Shown: positions 45,084 to 55,169, numbered from the stretch's first letter. The stretch: 55,989 nucleotides of DNA from Lunatimonas lonarensis (GCF_000390185.1 NZ_AQHR01000065.1:1-55989), one strand, 5' to 3'. Program-made: numbers and translations. Notes: generated by a model from the sequence alone, not told the origin.

Positions 45084-45647
45084 TTATTTGACTCTTTCTG
45101 AGTATGAACCGTCTCTGGTATCCACTTTTATCATTGTGTCCTGATCCACAAACAGAGGCACCATGACGACAGCCCCCGTCTCCAGCGTGGCCGGCTTTAA
45201 CGTATTGGTAGCGGTATCTCCTCTGATACCGGGCTCCGTGTAAGTTATCATTAGTTCCACAAATGGAGGCAGTTCTACGCCTAGTGGTTTTTCAGTTTCG
45301 GCATGAATGAGAATATCCACCAGCTGACCTTCTTTTAACAACTTAGGTCGCTCTATCAAAGATTCTTCAATCGGGATTTGCTCAAACGTATTCATATCCA
45401 TGAAGTTGTACCCTAGGTCATCTTCATAAATAAACTGGTGGGGTCGTTTCTCCACTCTTGCGGTGGTCACCTTTTCACCTGCACTGAAGGTTTTTTCCAA
45501 TACCTTGCCCGAGGTAAGACTCTTCATCTTTGTACGAACAAAAGCGGGGCCTTTGCCCGGTTTTACATGCTGAAACTCGACGATGCTGACAATGTCATTG
45601 TTGAATTCCAAGCATAGACCGTTTTTGAAGTCTGCGGTACTTGCCAT
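45084..45647 (-). CDS. efp: Elongation factor P
   Basis: A 187-residue translation factor that relieves ribosome stalling at polyproline. All three beta domains are present: domain I with the loop HVKPGKGPAFVRTKMK (Lys32 at the tip), the middle domain with LGYNFMDMNTFEQI, and the OB-like end (GDTATNTLKPATLETGAVVMVPLFV). The loop lysine is available for modification, but no modification gene is in the window. The gene is 29 bases downstream of fabH and part of the same operon. Confidence 0.97.
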   Translation of the reverse strand: MASTADFKNGLCLEFNNDIVSIVEFQHVKPGKGPAFVRTKMKSLTSGKVLEKTFSAGEKVTTARVEKRPHQFIYEDDLGYNFMDMNTFEQIPIEESLIERPKLLKEGQLVDILIHAETEKPLGVELPPFVELMITYTEPGIRGDTATNTLKPATLETGAVVMVPLFVDQDTMIKVDTRDGSYSERVK

Positions 45648-45676
45648 TTTTTATGTTGGTTTTGAGTTATGCGCGA

Positions 45677-46675
45677 TTAGTTGGAATCATACCCCCATTT
45701 AAGGTAGATCGCTCCCCAGGTAAATCCGCCTCCAAAGGCAGCAAGGATGAGATTGTCTCCTTTTTTCAGTTTGGACTCGTAGTCCCAAAGGCAAAGCGGC
45801 AATGTGCCCGCCGTTGTATTCCCGTACTTTTCAATATTCAGCATCACCTTCTCGGGGCCTATACCCATACGGTTGGCCGTTGCATCGATGATCCGCTTAT
45901 TGGCTTGGTGTGGAACCAGCCAGGCGACGTCTTCGCCCTTCAGGTTGTTTTTTGCCATTATTTTGGCGCTTACATCGGCCATGTTGGTAACGGCAAATTT
46001 GAAAACCGTTGCCCCTTCTTGGTAAATGTAGTGTTCTTTGTTCGCGATCGTTTCCAGGCTGGCAGGGTGCAAGCTTCCTCCGCCCCTCATGTGTAGGTAA
46101 TCAGCCCCCTTGCCATCTGAGTGCAACATGGAATCCATGATACCAACTTCCTCCGATGTAGGTTCCAACAGTACCGCACCCCCACCATCACCGAAGATGA
46201 TGCAGGTGGTTCTGTCCTCGTAATTCACGATCGAAGACATCTTGTCTGCGCCGATGACGATTACTTTCTTATGCATCCCGGTTTCGATGAACTGACTGCC
46301 GAGGGTAAGCGCGTATAAAAAACCTGAACAGGCGGCGGAAATATCAAATCCATAGCTGTTCGTCGCGCCGACATTCGCCGCAACCAGGTTGGCGGTAGAA
46401 GGAAAGAACATGTCGGGCGTCACCGTAGCACAGATGATCAGATCGATTTCTTCCGGGCGGGTGTTTGTTTTTTCCAATAATCCCTTTACTGCTTCTGTAG
46501 CGATCACGGATGTTCCTTGGTTTTCACCCTTGAGAATCCTTCGTTCCTTGATGCCGGTCCGGGAGGTGATCCACTCATCGTTGGTATCCACCATCGTTTC
46601 CAGCTCTTGGTTGGTCAGTACATAGTCGGGAACCCAACCTTGTACTCCGGTTATTACCGCTCTGATTTTCTTCAT
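45677..46675 (-). CDS. fabH: 3-oxoacyl-ACP synthase III
   Basis: A 332-residue ketosynthase that starts fatty-acid chains from acyl-CoA and malonyl-ACP. The catalytic triad is Cys116 ([13 protein letters not shown]), His in [11 protein letters not shown] and Asn in [13 protein letters not shown]; the end is [19 protein letters not shown] chose the ATG at 46675 ([10 protein letters not shown]), which gives the usual size, since the 70 residues upstream in frame lie across the promoter at 46800-46831. It leads fabH-efp-accB-accC. Confidence 0.95.
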   Translation of the reverse strand: MKKIRAVITGVQGWVPDYVLTNQELETMVDTNDEWITSRTGIKERRILKGENQGTSVIATEAVKGLLEKTNTRPEEIDLIICATVTPDMFFPSTANLVAANVGATNSYGFDISAACSGFLYALTLGSQFIETGMHKKVIVIGADKMSSIVNYEDRTTCIIFGDGGGAVLLEPTSEEVGIMDSMLHSDGKGADYLHMRGGGSLHPASLETIANKEHYIYQEGATVFKFAVTNMADVSAKIMAKNNLKGEDVAWLVPHQANKRIIDATANRMGIGPEKVMLNIEKYGNTTAGTLPLCLWDYESKLKKGDNLILAAFGGGFTWGAIYLKWGYDSN

Positions 46676-46799
46676 TGATTCATCAAAATTCTTTTGGAAA
46701 TTGGGATAACCTATTCGCAGGGGCTTTTTTTCCTCCTGCCGGGTAGGATCCAGCATGTGTTGGGGTATTTTGCTTAGTGTGCTTTTATAGTTTGACTGG

Positions 46800-46831
46800 C
46801 AAAAATATTTAAAATGTCCCTCATGACCAAA
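46800..46831 (-). promoter_or_regulatory. Promoter of the fabH-efp-accB-accC operon
   Basis: On the minus strand TTTG (46828-46831), 20 bases, TATTTTTG (46800-46807): both elements match the Bacteroidota consensus exactly. The 5' untranslated region would be about 120 bases. Confidence 0.8.
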
Positions 46832-46921
46832 GCTTTTTCCAGTTAAGAAGGATAAAAGAGGAGTAAGTCTGCCACTGAAAAACAAAACTTTGTTCGGAAT
46901 TTATCGATTTATGGGCTTTGC

Positions 46922-46962
46922 ACAAAAAAAAGAGGCATCCCGGAAGTCTCCGGGTGCCTCTT
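46922..46962 (-). terminator. Terminator of leuA
   Basis: AGAGGCATCCCGGA and TCCGGGTGCCTCT form a long stem with one bulged base; the minus strand continues with TTTTTTTT. It lies 26 bases after the leuA stop. Confidence 0.9.
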
Positions 46963-46987
46963 GAAAACGGTCTTTTGATCGAGCTGG

Positions 46988-48154
46988 TTACGCCTCCTGT
47001 TTCTGGGGAACTTGGGCCATGATTTCACGGAGATCTTCGTCGCTGATCTCTTTCTTGACATCTGCCTGCGTGAGGAAAGCCTCGTATATTTCATCCAGTT
47101 CCAGTTTGGTAACCGGAAATCCTATTTTGTGAAGTCGAAAAGCAAGGGCTGCCCTACCGCTTCTGGCAGTGAGAATGATGGTGGATTCGTCTACGCCCAC
47201 ATCCAATGGATCAATGATTTCATAGGTTTCTCGGTGTTTGATCACACCGTCCTGATGGATGCCAGAAGAATGCGCAAACGCATTGGAGCCTACGATGGCC
47301 TTGTTTGGCTGAACCTGCATTCCCATTCGATCGGAAACCAGTTTGCTGATGGGATTTAACAGCTTCGTATTTATCCGGTTGGTTACCTGAAGGCGTGGGT
47401 GTTGCTTCATAATCATGGCGACCTCCTCTAGTGAGGTATTGCCTGCCCGCTCTCCGATACCATTGATTGTGCACTCTATTTGTCTGGCTCCATTCATGAC
47501 AGCGGAAATCGCATTGGCCGTGGCAAGCCCCAGGTCATTGTGGCAATGTGCGGAGATAATTACGTTTTCTATCCCTTTGACGTGGTCTACCAAATACTTG
47601 ATCTTGGCTCCGTATTCATCAGGTAGACAATAACCGGTAGTATCGGGAATATTCAAAACCGTAGCACCTGCTTTGATAACTGCCTCACAAACCTGGGCTA
47701 GGTATTCGTTGTCCGTTCGTCCTGCATCCTCAGCATAAAACTCCACGTCTTCGACGAACCGCTTGGCGTGGCCTACCGCATCCACAGCCCATTCCAAGAT
47801 GCCTTCCCTGGTACTTTTAAATTTATACTTAATATGATGGTCTGACGTGCCTATACCGGTGTGAATTCGGGGCCTTCGCGCAAACCTGAGCGCTTCAGCG
47901 GCTACCTCTATGTCTTTTTTTACACCGCGGGACAGGCCACAAACAATGGGTTCAGTCACCGCTTTTGAGATCTCTACGACGGATTTGAAATCCCCGGGGC
48001 TAGAAATCGGAAATCCCGCTTCGATTACGTCTACGCCGAGTTCTTCCAGGCGCTGGGCAATTTCAATTTTTTGGGGGGTATTAAGCTTGCAGCCGGGAAC
48101 TTGCTCCCCGTCTCTCAGGGTGGTGTCAAAAATCAAAACATGTCCTTTATCCAT
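46988..48154 (-). CDS. leuA: 2-isopropylmalate synthase, short form
   Basis: A 388-residue HMGL-like enzyme that condenses acetyl-CoA and 2-oxoisovalerate in leucine synthesis. [14 protein letters not shown] holds the metal-binding and catalytic residues, [14 protein letters not shown] and [21 protein letters not shown] the second metal site, and [13 protein letters not shown] the conserved turn. The protein ends soon after the catalytic and linker domains and lacks the C-terminal leucine-binding regulatory domain of long LeuA, so leucine feedback may be absent. Related enzymes such as citramalate or homocitrate synthase cannot be fully excluded. leuB, leuC and leuD are not adjacent. Confidence 0.85.
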   Translation of the reverse strand: MDKGHVLIFDTTLRDGEQVPGCKLNTPQKIEIAQRLEELGVDVIEAGFPISSPGDFKSVVEISKAVTEPIVCGLSRGVKKDIEVAAEALRFARRPRIHTGIGTSDHHIKYKFKSTREGILEWAVDAVGHAKRFVEDVEFYAEDAGRTDNEYLAQVCEAVIKAGATVLNIPDTTGYCLPDEYGAKIKYLVDHVKGIENVIISAHCHNDLGLATANAISAVMNGARQIECTINGIGERAGNTSLEEVAMIMKQHPRLQVTNRINTKLLNPISKLVSDRMGMQVQPNKAIVGSNAFAHSSGIHQDGVIKHRETYEIIDPLDVGVDESTIILTARSGRAALAFRLHKIGFPVTKLELDEIYEAFLTQADVKKEISDEDLREIMAQVPQKQEA

Positions 48155-48294
48155 ATCTCTGTTGGTTTTCTGAAATCTAAATTAAAACCTTGTGGGGTGA
48201 ACGAAAATTAACTTATATTTAATGTTCCGACATCCAATAATACCAGTTTTCATTTCATAATACTGATAATCAATAGGTTGATGTTGTTTAGAAT

Positions 48295-49854
48295 ATGATA
48301 TCCAATTCCAAAAAAGATTTTTTATTTGAGCTTATCAAAAGTCTGACATCGGCAGAAAAGCGGAATTTCAAGCTATTTGCGAAGCGAATGGAGGCAAACG
48401 AGAAGGCTAAATTTGTACAGCTTTTTGATGTGGTAGATAAGATGCAGCAATTTGATGAGGGAATGCTGTTTAAGAAAGTGTCCATTTCCAAAAAGCAGTT
48501 GGCTAATTTGAAATCCCACCTTTACAAACAAATTTTGGTCAGCCTCCGGCTTATTTATGCGGACAGGAGTGTGGAGCTGTACCTGAATGAACAGATTGAT
48601 TTTGCCCGGATTTTGTATGGAAAGGGGCTGTATATGCAAAGTCTTAAGGTATTGGATAAGGCCAAGCAGCTTGCCAACCGATACTATTTGGACACCTTGG
48701 TACTTCGCATTGTGGAGTTGGAGAAAGTGATTGAATCACAGCATATTACCCGCAGTATGCAAAACAGGGCCGAGACCCTCAGTGAACAGGCTACTGAGAT
48801 GTCCGGGCAGATAGCCCGAAAAAATGCATTCAGCAACCTGTCGCTGCAACTTTACGGACTTTACCTCAAAACCGGCTACGTGAAGGATGCAGAGGACAGA
48901 AAGCGCGTGGAGGAGTTTTATGCGGCCAATATGCCCCAGTTTGATATTCATAGGTTAGGGTTTTATGAAAAATTGTATCTGTATCAAGCCCAGGTCTGGT
49001 TTTATCATATTGTGCAGGATTTTCCCCTTTGTTACCGTGCGGCGCAGCGGTGGGTCGATCTTTTCGATGAGTTTCCGGATATGCGAAAGGTGGCTACGAG
49101 CAATTACCTAAAAGCCTATCATTATTTGCTGGACACGTTGTTCTACCTGGGATATTACGAGCGTTTTACAGAGGTGCTGGCGAAATTTGAGGAAAACCTG
49201 CGGTCGAAGGAGGTGCCTCTCGACGAAAACGGATCGGTTTTGGCGTTTCTGTATTATTATACCAATGCATTGAACATTCGGTTTATGCGGGGTGAGTTTT
49301 CGAAGGGAATATCGGTTATTATGCCTGCCTTCAAGCAGGAATTTGCCCTACTTCGAAACAAACTGGACGTGCATCATCAGGCAGTGCTCAATTATAAGGT
49401 TGCCTGCCTTTATTTTGGGGCAGGGCAAAACCTGGAGGCCATTGACTACCTCGATGAGGTAATAAAGCACACGGGTGCGGGTTTGAACGAAGATCTTCAA
49501 TGTTTTGCCCACATTCTGAAGTTGATAGCCAGTTATGAAGCGGGAATGGACGAGAATTTGGATCACCAAATAAGAAATGTGTACAAGGTTCTCGTCAAAA
49601 TGAATGACCTGCACATGGTACAGCGCGAAATGATGGCATTTATTCGGCAGTTAGGGCAAATTTTCGATTATGAGCTTAGGGGTGCGTTTGTGGCCCTGAG
49701 GGAGCGACTCAAGCCCTATGAGCAGCATCCCTATGAAAAGAGGGCATTTCTGTACCTTGACATTATCTCTTGGCTGGAGAGTAAAATTGAAAACCGATCT
49801 GTTCAGGAGATTATACAGGAGAAGTTCCGCGAAAAAACAGCTGTTGAAAAATAG
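48295..49854 (+). CDS. Conserved helical repeat protein of unknown function
   Basis: A 519-residue protein made almost wholly of amphipathic helices, probably TPR-like repeats (for example FARILYGKGLYMQSLKVLDKAKQLA and NLEAIDYLDEVIKHTGAG). It has no signal peptide or membrane segment. The start region is ELIKSLTSAEKRNFKLFAKRME. I recognise the type as common in Bacteroidota but know no function. It is divergent from leuA and stands between the two halves of a normally continuous rpmF-fabH region. Confidence 0.8.
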   Translation: MISNSKKDFLFELIKSLTSAEKRNFKLFAKRMEANEKAKFVQLFDVVDKMQQFDEGMLFKKVSISKKQLANLKSHLYKQILVSLRLIYADRSVELYLNEQIDFARILYGKGLYMQSLKVLDKAKQLANRYYLDTLVLRIVELEKVIESQHITRSMQNRAETLSEQATEMSGQIARKNAFSNLSLQLYGLYLKTGYVKDAEDRKRVEEFYAANMPQFDIHRLGFYEKLYLYQAQVWFYHIVQDFPLCYRAAQRWVDLFDEFPDMRKVATSNYLKAYHYLLDTLFYLGYYERFTEVLAKFEENLRSKEVPLDENGSVLAFLYYYTNALNIRFMRGEFSKGISVIMPAFKQEFALLRNKLDVHHQAVLNYKVACLYFGAGQNLEAIDYLDEVIKHTGAGLNEDLQCFAHILKLIASYEAGMDENLDHQIRNVYKVLVKMNDLHMVQREMMAFIRQLGQIFDYELRGAFVALRERLKPYEQHPYEKRAFLYLDIISWLESKIENRSVQEIIQEKFREKTAVEK

Positions 49855-49961
49855 GGGTTTTTGGTAAAAAAGGTGCTTCCATAGCTATCATAAACACAAA
49901 AAGCCAACCTGAATAATCAGGCTGGCCATCTGTATGGTTTTGGGAAGTAAAAGGCAGGCGG

Positions 49962-50153
49962 TTAGGCCAAAACCTCTTTTTCCATGATTACCTGTCCTTT
50001 GTAATACAACTTACCGTCAAGCCAAAAAGCTCTGTGCCTAAGGTGGGTCTCACCGGTTGTAGGGCATTGGGTAAGTCCGGGAGCATTGAGTTTGTAATGT
50101 GTCCTTCTCTTATCTCTGCGGGTTTTCGAAATTTTCCGTTTAGGATGTGCCAT
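49962..50153 (-). CDS. rpmF: Ribosomal protein L32
   Basis: A 63-residue large-subunit protein starting [20 protein letters not shown], with the usual [17 protein letters not shown] block. Only one cysteine of the zinc-ribbon pattern remains, as in non-zinc forms. It follows the DUF177 gene after 24 bases; the pair is conserved in most bacteria. Confidence 0.97.
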   Translation of the reverse strand: MAHPKRKISKTRRDKRRTHYKLNAPGLTQCPTTGETHLRHRAFWLDGKLYYKGQVIMEKEVLA

Positions 50154-50177
50154 TTCTTACTTATGGTTTAATATTCG

Positions 50178-50711
50178 TTATTTTTTTAATTTCTTTAATT
50201 TTTCCCAAAGGGGATTGGTTTCCGGCTCAAATTCCTTCTCCGATTCCTCGGTTATACTACTATAAACCAATACACCTTCGTCACTATCCTCCTCTTCGTC
50301 TCCAAACTTCGGATGAAGTTTTTTGGGTGGAATGGCCAGTAATATAAACTCGTAGATAAACTGAGCCACATTGATCTGAGCCGTTTCATTGGTGATCAGG
50401 TAGACCTCCTCGTTCAGCTCTCCTTCTTCCGGGCCGTATTTGTATAAGATGCGCTCCCGGGTTTTCAGATCGTGAAGGTATTCTTCCAAGCTACGGTCGC
50501 ATGTCAATTTGACCTGTCCTTGGATCTCAAACCAAGCTTCGATAACGCCGCCTTGCTTCTTTAAGGTGACCGACACTTTCAGGTTTCCCTCAGACACCAG
50601 GTCGTTTACCGGAAAGTGTCCAAAGAAATCACTGTTGACTTCAAATGGGAAGGTGTGTTCTCCATCTTTCAGGCGAATGATATCGATATCAAAATTCCGT
50701 AAGAATTTCAC
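50178..50711 (-). CDS. DUF177 (YceD) family protein
   Basis: A 177-residue protein of the DUF177 family, which is linked to 23S rRNA accumulation in other bacteria. The conserved region is VKLTCDRSLEEYLHDLKTRERILY and the acidic part FGDEEEDSDEG near the end. It is encoded between pdxA and rpmF, 24 bases before rpmF. Confidence 0.88.
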   Translation of the reverse strand: MKFLRNFDIDIIRLKDGEHTFPFEVNSDFFGHFPVNDLVSEGNLKVSVTLKKQGGVIEAWFEIQGQVKLTCDRSLEEYLHDLKTRERILYKYGPEEGELNEEVYLITNETAQINVAQFIYEFILLAIPPKKLHPKFGDEEEDSDEGVLVYSSITEESEKEFEPETNPLWEKLKKLKK

Positions 50712-50780
50712 TTCTTCCTCCTTTTCTAATTCAAGACCGCAAATTTAGAGAATAGTTTCGTATAATAAAAGGTTAGCTTC

Positions 50781-51809
50781 TCAATTATTTGCGCTTTCCA
50801 ATGCCGCATGTTTGTGTTTCAGGATTTCACAGGCCTGAAAAATCGCTGCTCGCATAGAGCCTTCGTTTGCCATGTTTTTACCTGCTATATCGTAGGCGGT
50901 GCCATGGTCGGGACTGGTGCGTATGGCGGGCAATCCAGCGGTAAAGTTAACACCTGTCTCGAATGAGATGGTCTTGAACGGAATCAATCCCTGATCGTGG
51001 TACATGGCGAGGACTCCATCAAACTTCTTGTAATGCATCATACCGAAGAATCCGTCGGAGGGATAAGGCCCAAAAACCAAGGCTCCTTTATCCTTAAATT
51101 CCCGGACTACCGCTTGGATGATTTCCTTTTCTTCGCTGCCAAGAAGGCCATCTTCTCCCGCATGGGGATTTAGACCTAGTACGGCAATTCGAGGTTTGGC
51201 GATACCAAAGTCCTCCCGCAGCGACCTGATCAACAGTTGCAGTTTTTCGCGGATAGCTGCGGCAGTCACCAAGGAGGCCACTTGGTGTATGGGCACATGG
51301 GAGGTGACAAGACCAACTTTCATCTGATCCGACACCATCAACATTAGCGTTTTTTCCACACCAAAGGCCGCAGTTAAATACTCGGTATGCCCGATAAACC
51401 CATTTTCCGGGGTGTGTATGTTGTTTTTATTTAGAGGAGCGGTGACTAACGCGTCCAGATGACCATTTTTCAGGTCTTCGGTGGCTTGTCTAAGTGCCAG
51501 TAGGGCCATTTTACCGGCTTCGGTGGTTTCTACTCCAGGAAGAATTTCGGGGCAATCAGGAGTGACGTTTATGACATTTACTTTTTTGTGATGAATCTCC
51601 TCGATGCCTCGAACCTGCATGAAATTGAATTCTTCCAAAGCCAAGGATTTTTTGTAGAAGGTCAGCGCCTTTCCGTGTCCGTAGATTACGGGAGTAAGAA
51701 GTTTCTGGACACGGTTATCCTGTAGTGCTTTCATCGTTACCTCCGCACCTATGCCATTGATATCCCCAATACTGATTCCTATTACTGGCTTGTTTTTTCG
51801 AATGTTCAT
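50781..51809 (-). CDS. pdxA: 4-hydroxythreonine-4-phosphate dehydrogenase
   Basis: A 342-residue enzyme of pyridoxal phosphate synthesis. Blocks are PVIGISIGDINGIGAEVTMKAL, ALVTAPLNKNNIHTPENGFIGHTEYL, PRIAVLGLNPHAGEDGLLGSEE, GPYPSDGFF, DGVLAMYHDQGLIPFKTI and RTSPDHGTAYDIAGK, with the metal-binding histidines in the last three. It begins the pdxA-DUF177-rpmF run; the gap to DUF177 is 69 bases. Confidence 0.95.
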   Translation of the reverse strand: MNIRKNKPVIGISIGDINGIGAEVTMKALQDNRVQKLLTPVIYGHGKALTFYKKSLALEEFNFMQVRGIEEIHHKKVNVINVTPDCPEILPGVETTEAGKMALLALRQATEDLKNGHLDALVTAPLNKNNIHTPENGFIGHTEYLTAAFGVEKTLMLMVSDQMKVGLVTSHVPIHQVASLVTAAAIREKLQLLIRSLREDFGIAKPRIAVLGLNPHAGEDGLLGSEEKEIIQAVVREFKDKGALVFGPYPSDGFFGMMHYKKFDGVLAMYHDQGLIPFKTISFETGVNFTAGLPAIRTSPDHGTAYDIAGKNMANEGSMRAAIFQACEILKHKHAALESANN

Positions 51810-51995
51810 CAGAGTGTTTTTATTCGCTTATTTGAGTACCCGTCTATAAAGACGACTGATGCGCAAGTTAATAAAATATTGGTATTTATCTGACCGAATG
51901 CCGTGGTGACCGGGAGGGCATATGGATTCGGATGTGCCACAAGTAGATTTAGGCATAAGTCCATCGTCTCCTGTGGTCATTCGATATTATTGTTT

Positions 51996-52003
51996 TACTT
52001 TTG
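51996..52003 (+). promoter_or_regulatory. -7 promoter element of rsmA
   Basis: TACTTTTG matches TAnnTTTG exactly and lies 26 bases before the rsmA ATG. The -33 element is unclear. Confidence 0.55.
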
Positions 52004-52029
52004 GATGTCACTAGGAAAACCACCGCATT

Positions 52030-52812
52030 ATGGAAAAAGTAAGGGCGAAGAAACATTTGGGGCAACACTTCCTAAAGGATTTGCGGATAGCGGAAAACAC
52101 CGCTTCGGCGATAACCGGGCATTTTGGCACCCGGGCGGTTTTGGAAGTGGGCCCCGGTATGGGCGTTCTTACGGATTTTCTCGTTTTGTCCGACTGGGAA
52201 TTGACCTTGATCGAGATCGATACGGAGTCAATAGCTTACCTCGAAAAAAAATATCCCGCCACAAGTATGCGGATTCTACAGGGCGATTTTCTCAAGATGC
52301 CCCTTCGGGAACTCATGCCACCGGCTTACGTTGTGGCAGGTAACTTTCCTTACAATATTTCTTCACAGATTTTTTTCAAAGTGCTGGAGGAGCGGGACAG
52401 TGTGACAGAGGTAGTAGGAATGTTACAGAAGGAAGTTGCCGAACGAATTGCCTCAAAGAAGGGGAACAAGACCTACGGCATATTGAGTGTGTTGTTGCAG
52501 GCGTTCTATGAAGTAGAGTATCTATTCGATGTGCCTCCTCACGTTTTTGATCCTCCACCCAAAGTAAACAGTGCCGTTGTACGGCTAAGGAGGAATGAGG
52601 TTCAGGCATTGGACTGTGATGAAAAGCTGTTCTTCAGGGTGGTGAAGCAGGCCTTTAGTACGCGAAGAAAGACGCTTAGGAATGCGCTCAAGAGTATGGG
52701 GGGAGGGGCGGATTTTAGCGAGGACAGCCTGTTGGACCTGAGGGCGGAGCAACTTGGAGTCCCCGAGTTTATTTACTTAACCAATAAATTAAAAGCATCT
52801 TGGAACAGATAA
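52030..52812 (+). CDS. rsmA: 16S rRNA (adenine1518/1519-N6)-dimethyltransferase
   Basis: A 260-residue methyltransferase that dimethylates two adjacent adenines near the 3' end of 16S rRNA. KKHLGQHFLKDLRIAENTAS opens the protein, VLEVGPGMGVLTDFL is the SAM-binding motif, YVVAGNFPYNISSQIFFK holds the catalytic NFPY, and the small C-terminal helical domain follows (FSTRRKTLRNALKS). It heads a run with mgtE and a dehydrogenase gene. Confidence 0.97.
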   Translation: MEKVRAKKHLGQHFLKDLRIAENTASAITGHFGTRAVLEVGPGMGVLTDFLVLSDWELTLIEIDTESIAYLEKKYPATSMRILQGDFLKMPLRELMPPAYVVAGNFPYNISSQIFFKVLEERDSVTEVVGMLQKEVAERIASKKGNKTYGILSVLLQAFYEVEYLFDVPPHVFDPPPKVNSAVVRLRRNEVQALDCDEKLFFRVVKQAFSTRRKTLRNALKSMGGGADFSEDSLLDLRAEQLGVPEFIYLTNKLKASWNR

Positions 52813-54167
52813 AAACGTTTGAGCTGTCCAAGGATTACTTGGAAAGCTTACGTCAACATATAGAAGGAGAGGACGTTGCTTTTATAAAATCCTCCATGGA
52901 AGATGCCATCATGGCAGATATCGCGGCCATCTTGGATGAGCTCGATATGGAGGAAGCTCTTTTTGTGCTCCGAGCGCTGGATACAGCGGTAGCGGCAGAT
53001 ATTTTGATCGAACTCGACGAGGATACGCAGTACAGGGTAATCAAAGCCATGGAACCCTCTGAACTGGCTATATTGATAGATCAAATGGAGTCTGATGATG
53101 CGGTGGACGTATTGAATCAGCTGTTGGTCAAAGACAGGGAAGAGGTTATCGGTTACCTGGAAAAAAAGGAGAAAACCCTTCATATCATGGAACTGTTGCG
53201 TTACGACGACGACAGTGCGGGAGGGCTGATGGCCAAGGAATTTATCAAGGCCAACCAAAACTGGACGGTAGTCCAAACGATTGAGGAGATCCGTCGGCAG
53301 GCCGAAAACGTAGACAAGATTTATTCGATCTACGTAGTGGACAATAAGGAAAAGCTAATGGGCAGGGTAGCCCTAAAGAAAATCATTCTGGCGGCATCCA
53401 ATACCAAGATCGCCGATCTCTACGATGAGAATATCGTATCGGTACCCACGCACATGGACGGTGAAGAAGTGGCCGAAGTGATGCGCAGGTACGACTTGGA
53501 GGCTGTACCAGTTGTCAATGTGAAAAATAAGCTGGTGGGCCGAATCACCGTGGACGATATTTTGGATCTGATCAGGGAACAAGCCGAAGAGGATATGCAG
53601 GCCATGACCGGTATATCAGATGACGTGGAGGAGTCTGACTCTGTGTATCGACTATCCAAGGCCAGGCTTCCCTGGTTGCTCATTGGTATGGTAGGTGGAC
53701 TGTTGGGAGCAGGTTTTATCGGTTTTTTTGAGGAGGGTATCAGCGCGGTTACTGCGTTGGCATTCTTCATTCCTTTGATTACGGCTACAGGGGGTAATGT
53801 TGGGATTCAGTCATCCACCTTGGTCGTACAGTCATTGGCGGCCAAGTCTGTCTTTGAAGAAAGCTTGACCAAACGATTTGTGAAAGTTTTGGTGGTGGCG
53901 GTTCTTAACGGACTGGTTTTGGCCACATTTGTGCTGATAACAGTGGTTTTTTTTTATGGTCAGCCACTAAAGTTTGGTCTTGTGGTCGCCATAGCTCTTT
54001 TCTCTGTAGTATTGCTTGCCTCGTTTATGGGGACGCTTACTCCCATCGTACTTGACAAGATAGGCATCAATCCGGCCATGGCCTCTGGTCCGTTTATCAC
54101 CACGGCCAATGATTTGCTTGGTTTGGCAGTGTATTTTTCCGTTGCTATGTTGTTGTTAAAGTTGTAA
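52800..54167 (+). CDS. mgtE: Magnesium transporter MgtE
   Basis: A 455-residue inner-membrane Mg2+ channel. An N-terminal superhelical domain (FVLRALDTAVAADILIELDE...), two CBS domains (about 130-255, with STMVTVPTHMD-like VSVPTHMDGEEVAEVM) and five membrane segments (from about 285, LPWLLIGMVGGLLGAGFIG; pore region TATGGNVGIQSSTLVVQSLA). The only start that gives the usual N terminus is a TTG at 52800, which overlaps the rsmA stop by 13 bases; the first in-frame ATG would cut into the N domain. Overlap implies translational coupling. Confidence 0.93.
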   Translation: MEQIKTFELSKDYLESLRQHIEGEDVAFIKSSMEDAIMADIAAILDELDMEEALFVLRALDTAVAADILIELDEDTQYRVIKAMEPSELAILIDQMESDDAVDVLNQLLVKDREEVIGYLEKKEKTLHIMELLRYDDDSAGGLMAKEFIKANQNWTVVQTIEEIRRQAENVDKIYSIYVVDNKEKLMGRVALKKIILAASNTKIADLYDENIVSVPTHMDGEEVAEVMRRYDLEAVPVVNVKNKLVGRITVDDILDLIREQAEEDMQAMTGISDDVEESDSVYRLSKARLPWLLIGMVGGLLGAGFIGFFEEGISAVTALAFFIPLITATGGNVGIQSSTLVVQSLAAKSVFEESLTKRFVKVLVVAVLNGLVLATFVLITVVFFYGQPLKFGLVVAIALFSVVLLASFMGTLTPIVLDKIGINPAMASGPFITTANDLLGLAVYFSVAMLLLKL

Positions 54168-54179
54168 TGCCAAGTTATC

Positions 54180-55118
54180 ATGAAGGTACTTATCATTGAT
54201 ACCATGCACCCCAGCATCCTTCCCTTGTTGGAAGGTGCAGGATATGAAGTACATTATAGGCCCGATATCACACGCACCGAAATTCTCGAATGTGTGGCCG
54301 AATATGAGGGGCTTATTATCCGATCAAAAACGCCCATAGACCGGTCGCTTTTGGCTCATGCTGTAAAACTTCGATTTGTAGCCCGCGCGGGCGCGGGCTT
54401 GGACAATATAGACTTGGATTATTTGGCATCGCATGGCATCGCACTGCACCATGCCTCCGAAGGTAATCGGGATGCTGTGGCAGAGCATGCAGTGGGCATG
54501 ATTCTCATGCTCTTTAATAAACTAGGACAAGCGGATCGCCAGGTGCGGAGCGGTATTTGGGATAGAGAGGGCAACAGGGGAGAGGAACTGGCGGGAAAAA
54601 CCGTGGGTGTCATCGGGTATGGAAATATGGGGAGAGCCTTTGTGCAGCGATTGCGGGGTTTTGATGTGAGGATACTCGCCTACGACAAATATCTGTCCGG
54701 ATACGGAGATCAGTGGGTGGAAGAAGCGACCTTTAAACGGATCCAAGAAGAGGTGGATCTCCTCAGTATACATGTGCCGCTCACCGATGAAACCAGGAAT
54801 TTTCTTACCATGGAGGTTTTGGAGGGGTTTCGAAAACCCTTCTATTTGGTAAATACAGCGAGGGGAGAGGTGGTCAGCTTTGATACGTTAAACGAGGCTC
54901 TTTCAAGAAATATCCTAAAGGGAGCTCTTTTGGATGTGCTGGAAAATGAACGGTTAAATGCGCTCAGTAATGCTCAGCGTATATCGTTCAAGCGGTTGAC
55001 AGAACGCACGAATGTCCTGTTTTCCCCGCATGTAGCAGGGTGGACATCCGAGTCCTATGTCAAAATAAATCAGGTACTTGTAGAAAAAATAACGGGGAAA
55101 TGGGGAGCGTCTGGCTGA
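54180..55118 (+). CDS. D-isomer 2-hydroxyacid dehydrogenase (phosphoglycerate dehydrogenase-like)
   Basis: A 312-residue NAD-dependent dehydrogenase. The NAD-binding motif is VGVIGYGNMGRAF, the catalytic residues are in LVNTARGEVV (Arg), the Glu in LDVLENERLN and His in NVLFSPHVAGWTSES, and the N-terminal substrate part is YEGLIIRSKTPIDRSLL. SerA-like phosphoglycerate dehydrogenase is the best guess, but the family has many substrates. It starts 12 bases after mgtE. Confidence 0.85.
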   Translation: MKVLIIDTMHPSILPLLEGAGYEVHYRPDITRTEILECVAEYEGLIIRSKTPIDRSLLAHAVKLRFVARAGAGLDNIDLDYLASHGIALHHASEGNRDAVAEHAVGMILMLFNKLGQADRQVRSGIWDREGNRGEELAGKTVGVIGYGNMGRAFVQRLRGFDVRILAYDKYLSGYGDQWVEEATFKRIQEEVDLLSIHVPLTDETRNFLTMEVLEGFRKPFYLVNTARGEVVSFDTLNEALSRNILKGALLDVLENERLNALSNAQRISFKRLTERTNVLFSPHVAGWTSESYVKINQVLVEKITGKWGASG

Positions 55119-55138
55119 TCAAATTTTGAGCAGGCTCA

Positions 55139-55169
55139 TTGGGAATTAACAATTGTTCACGTATATTTG
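55139..55169 (+). promoter_or_regulatory. Promoter of greA
   Basis: ATTG (TTG at 55139-55141), 20 bases, TATATTTG (55162-55169): exact -7 match at ideal spacing. Confidence 0.75.
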
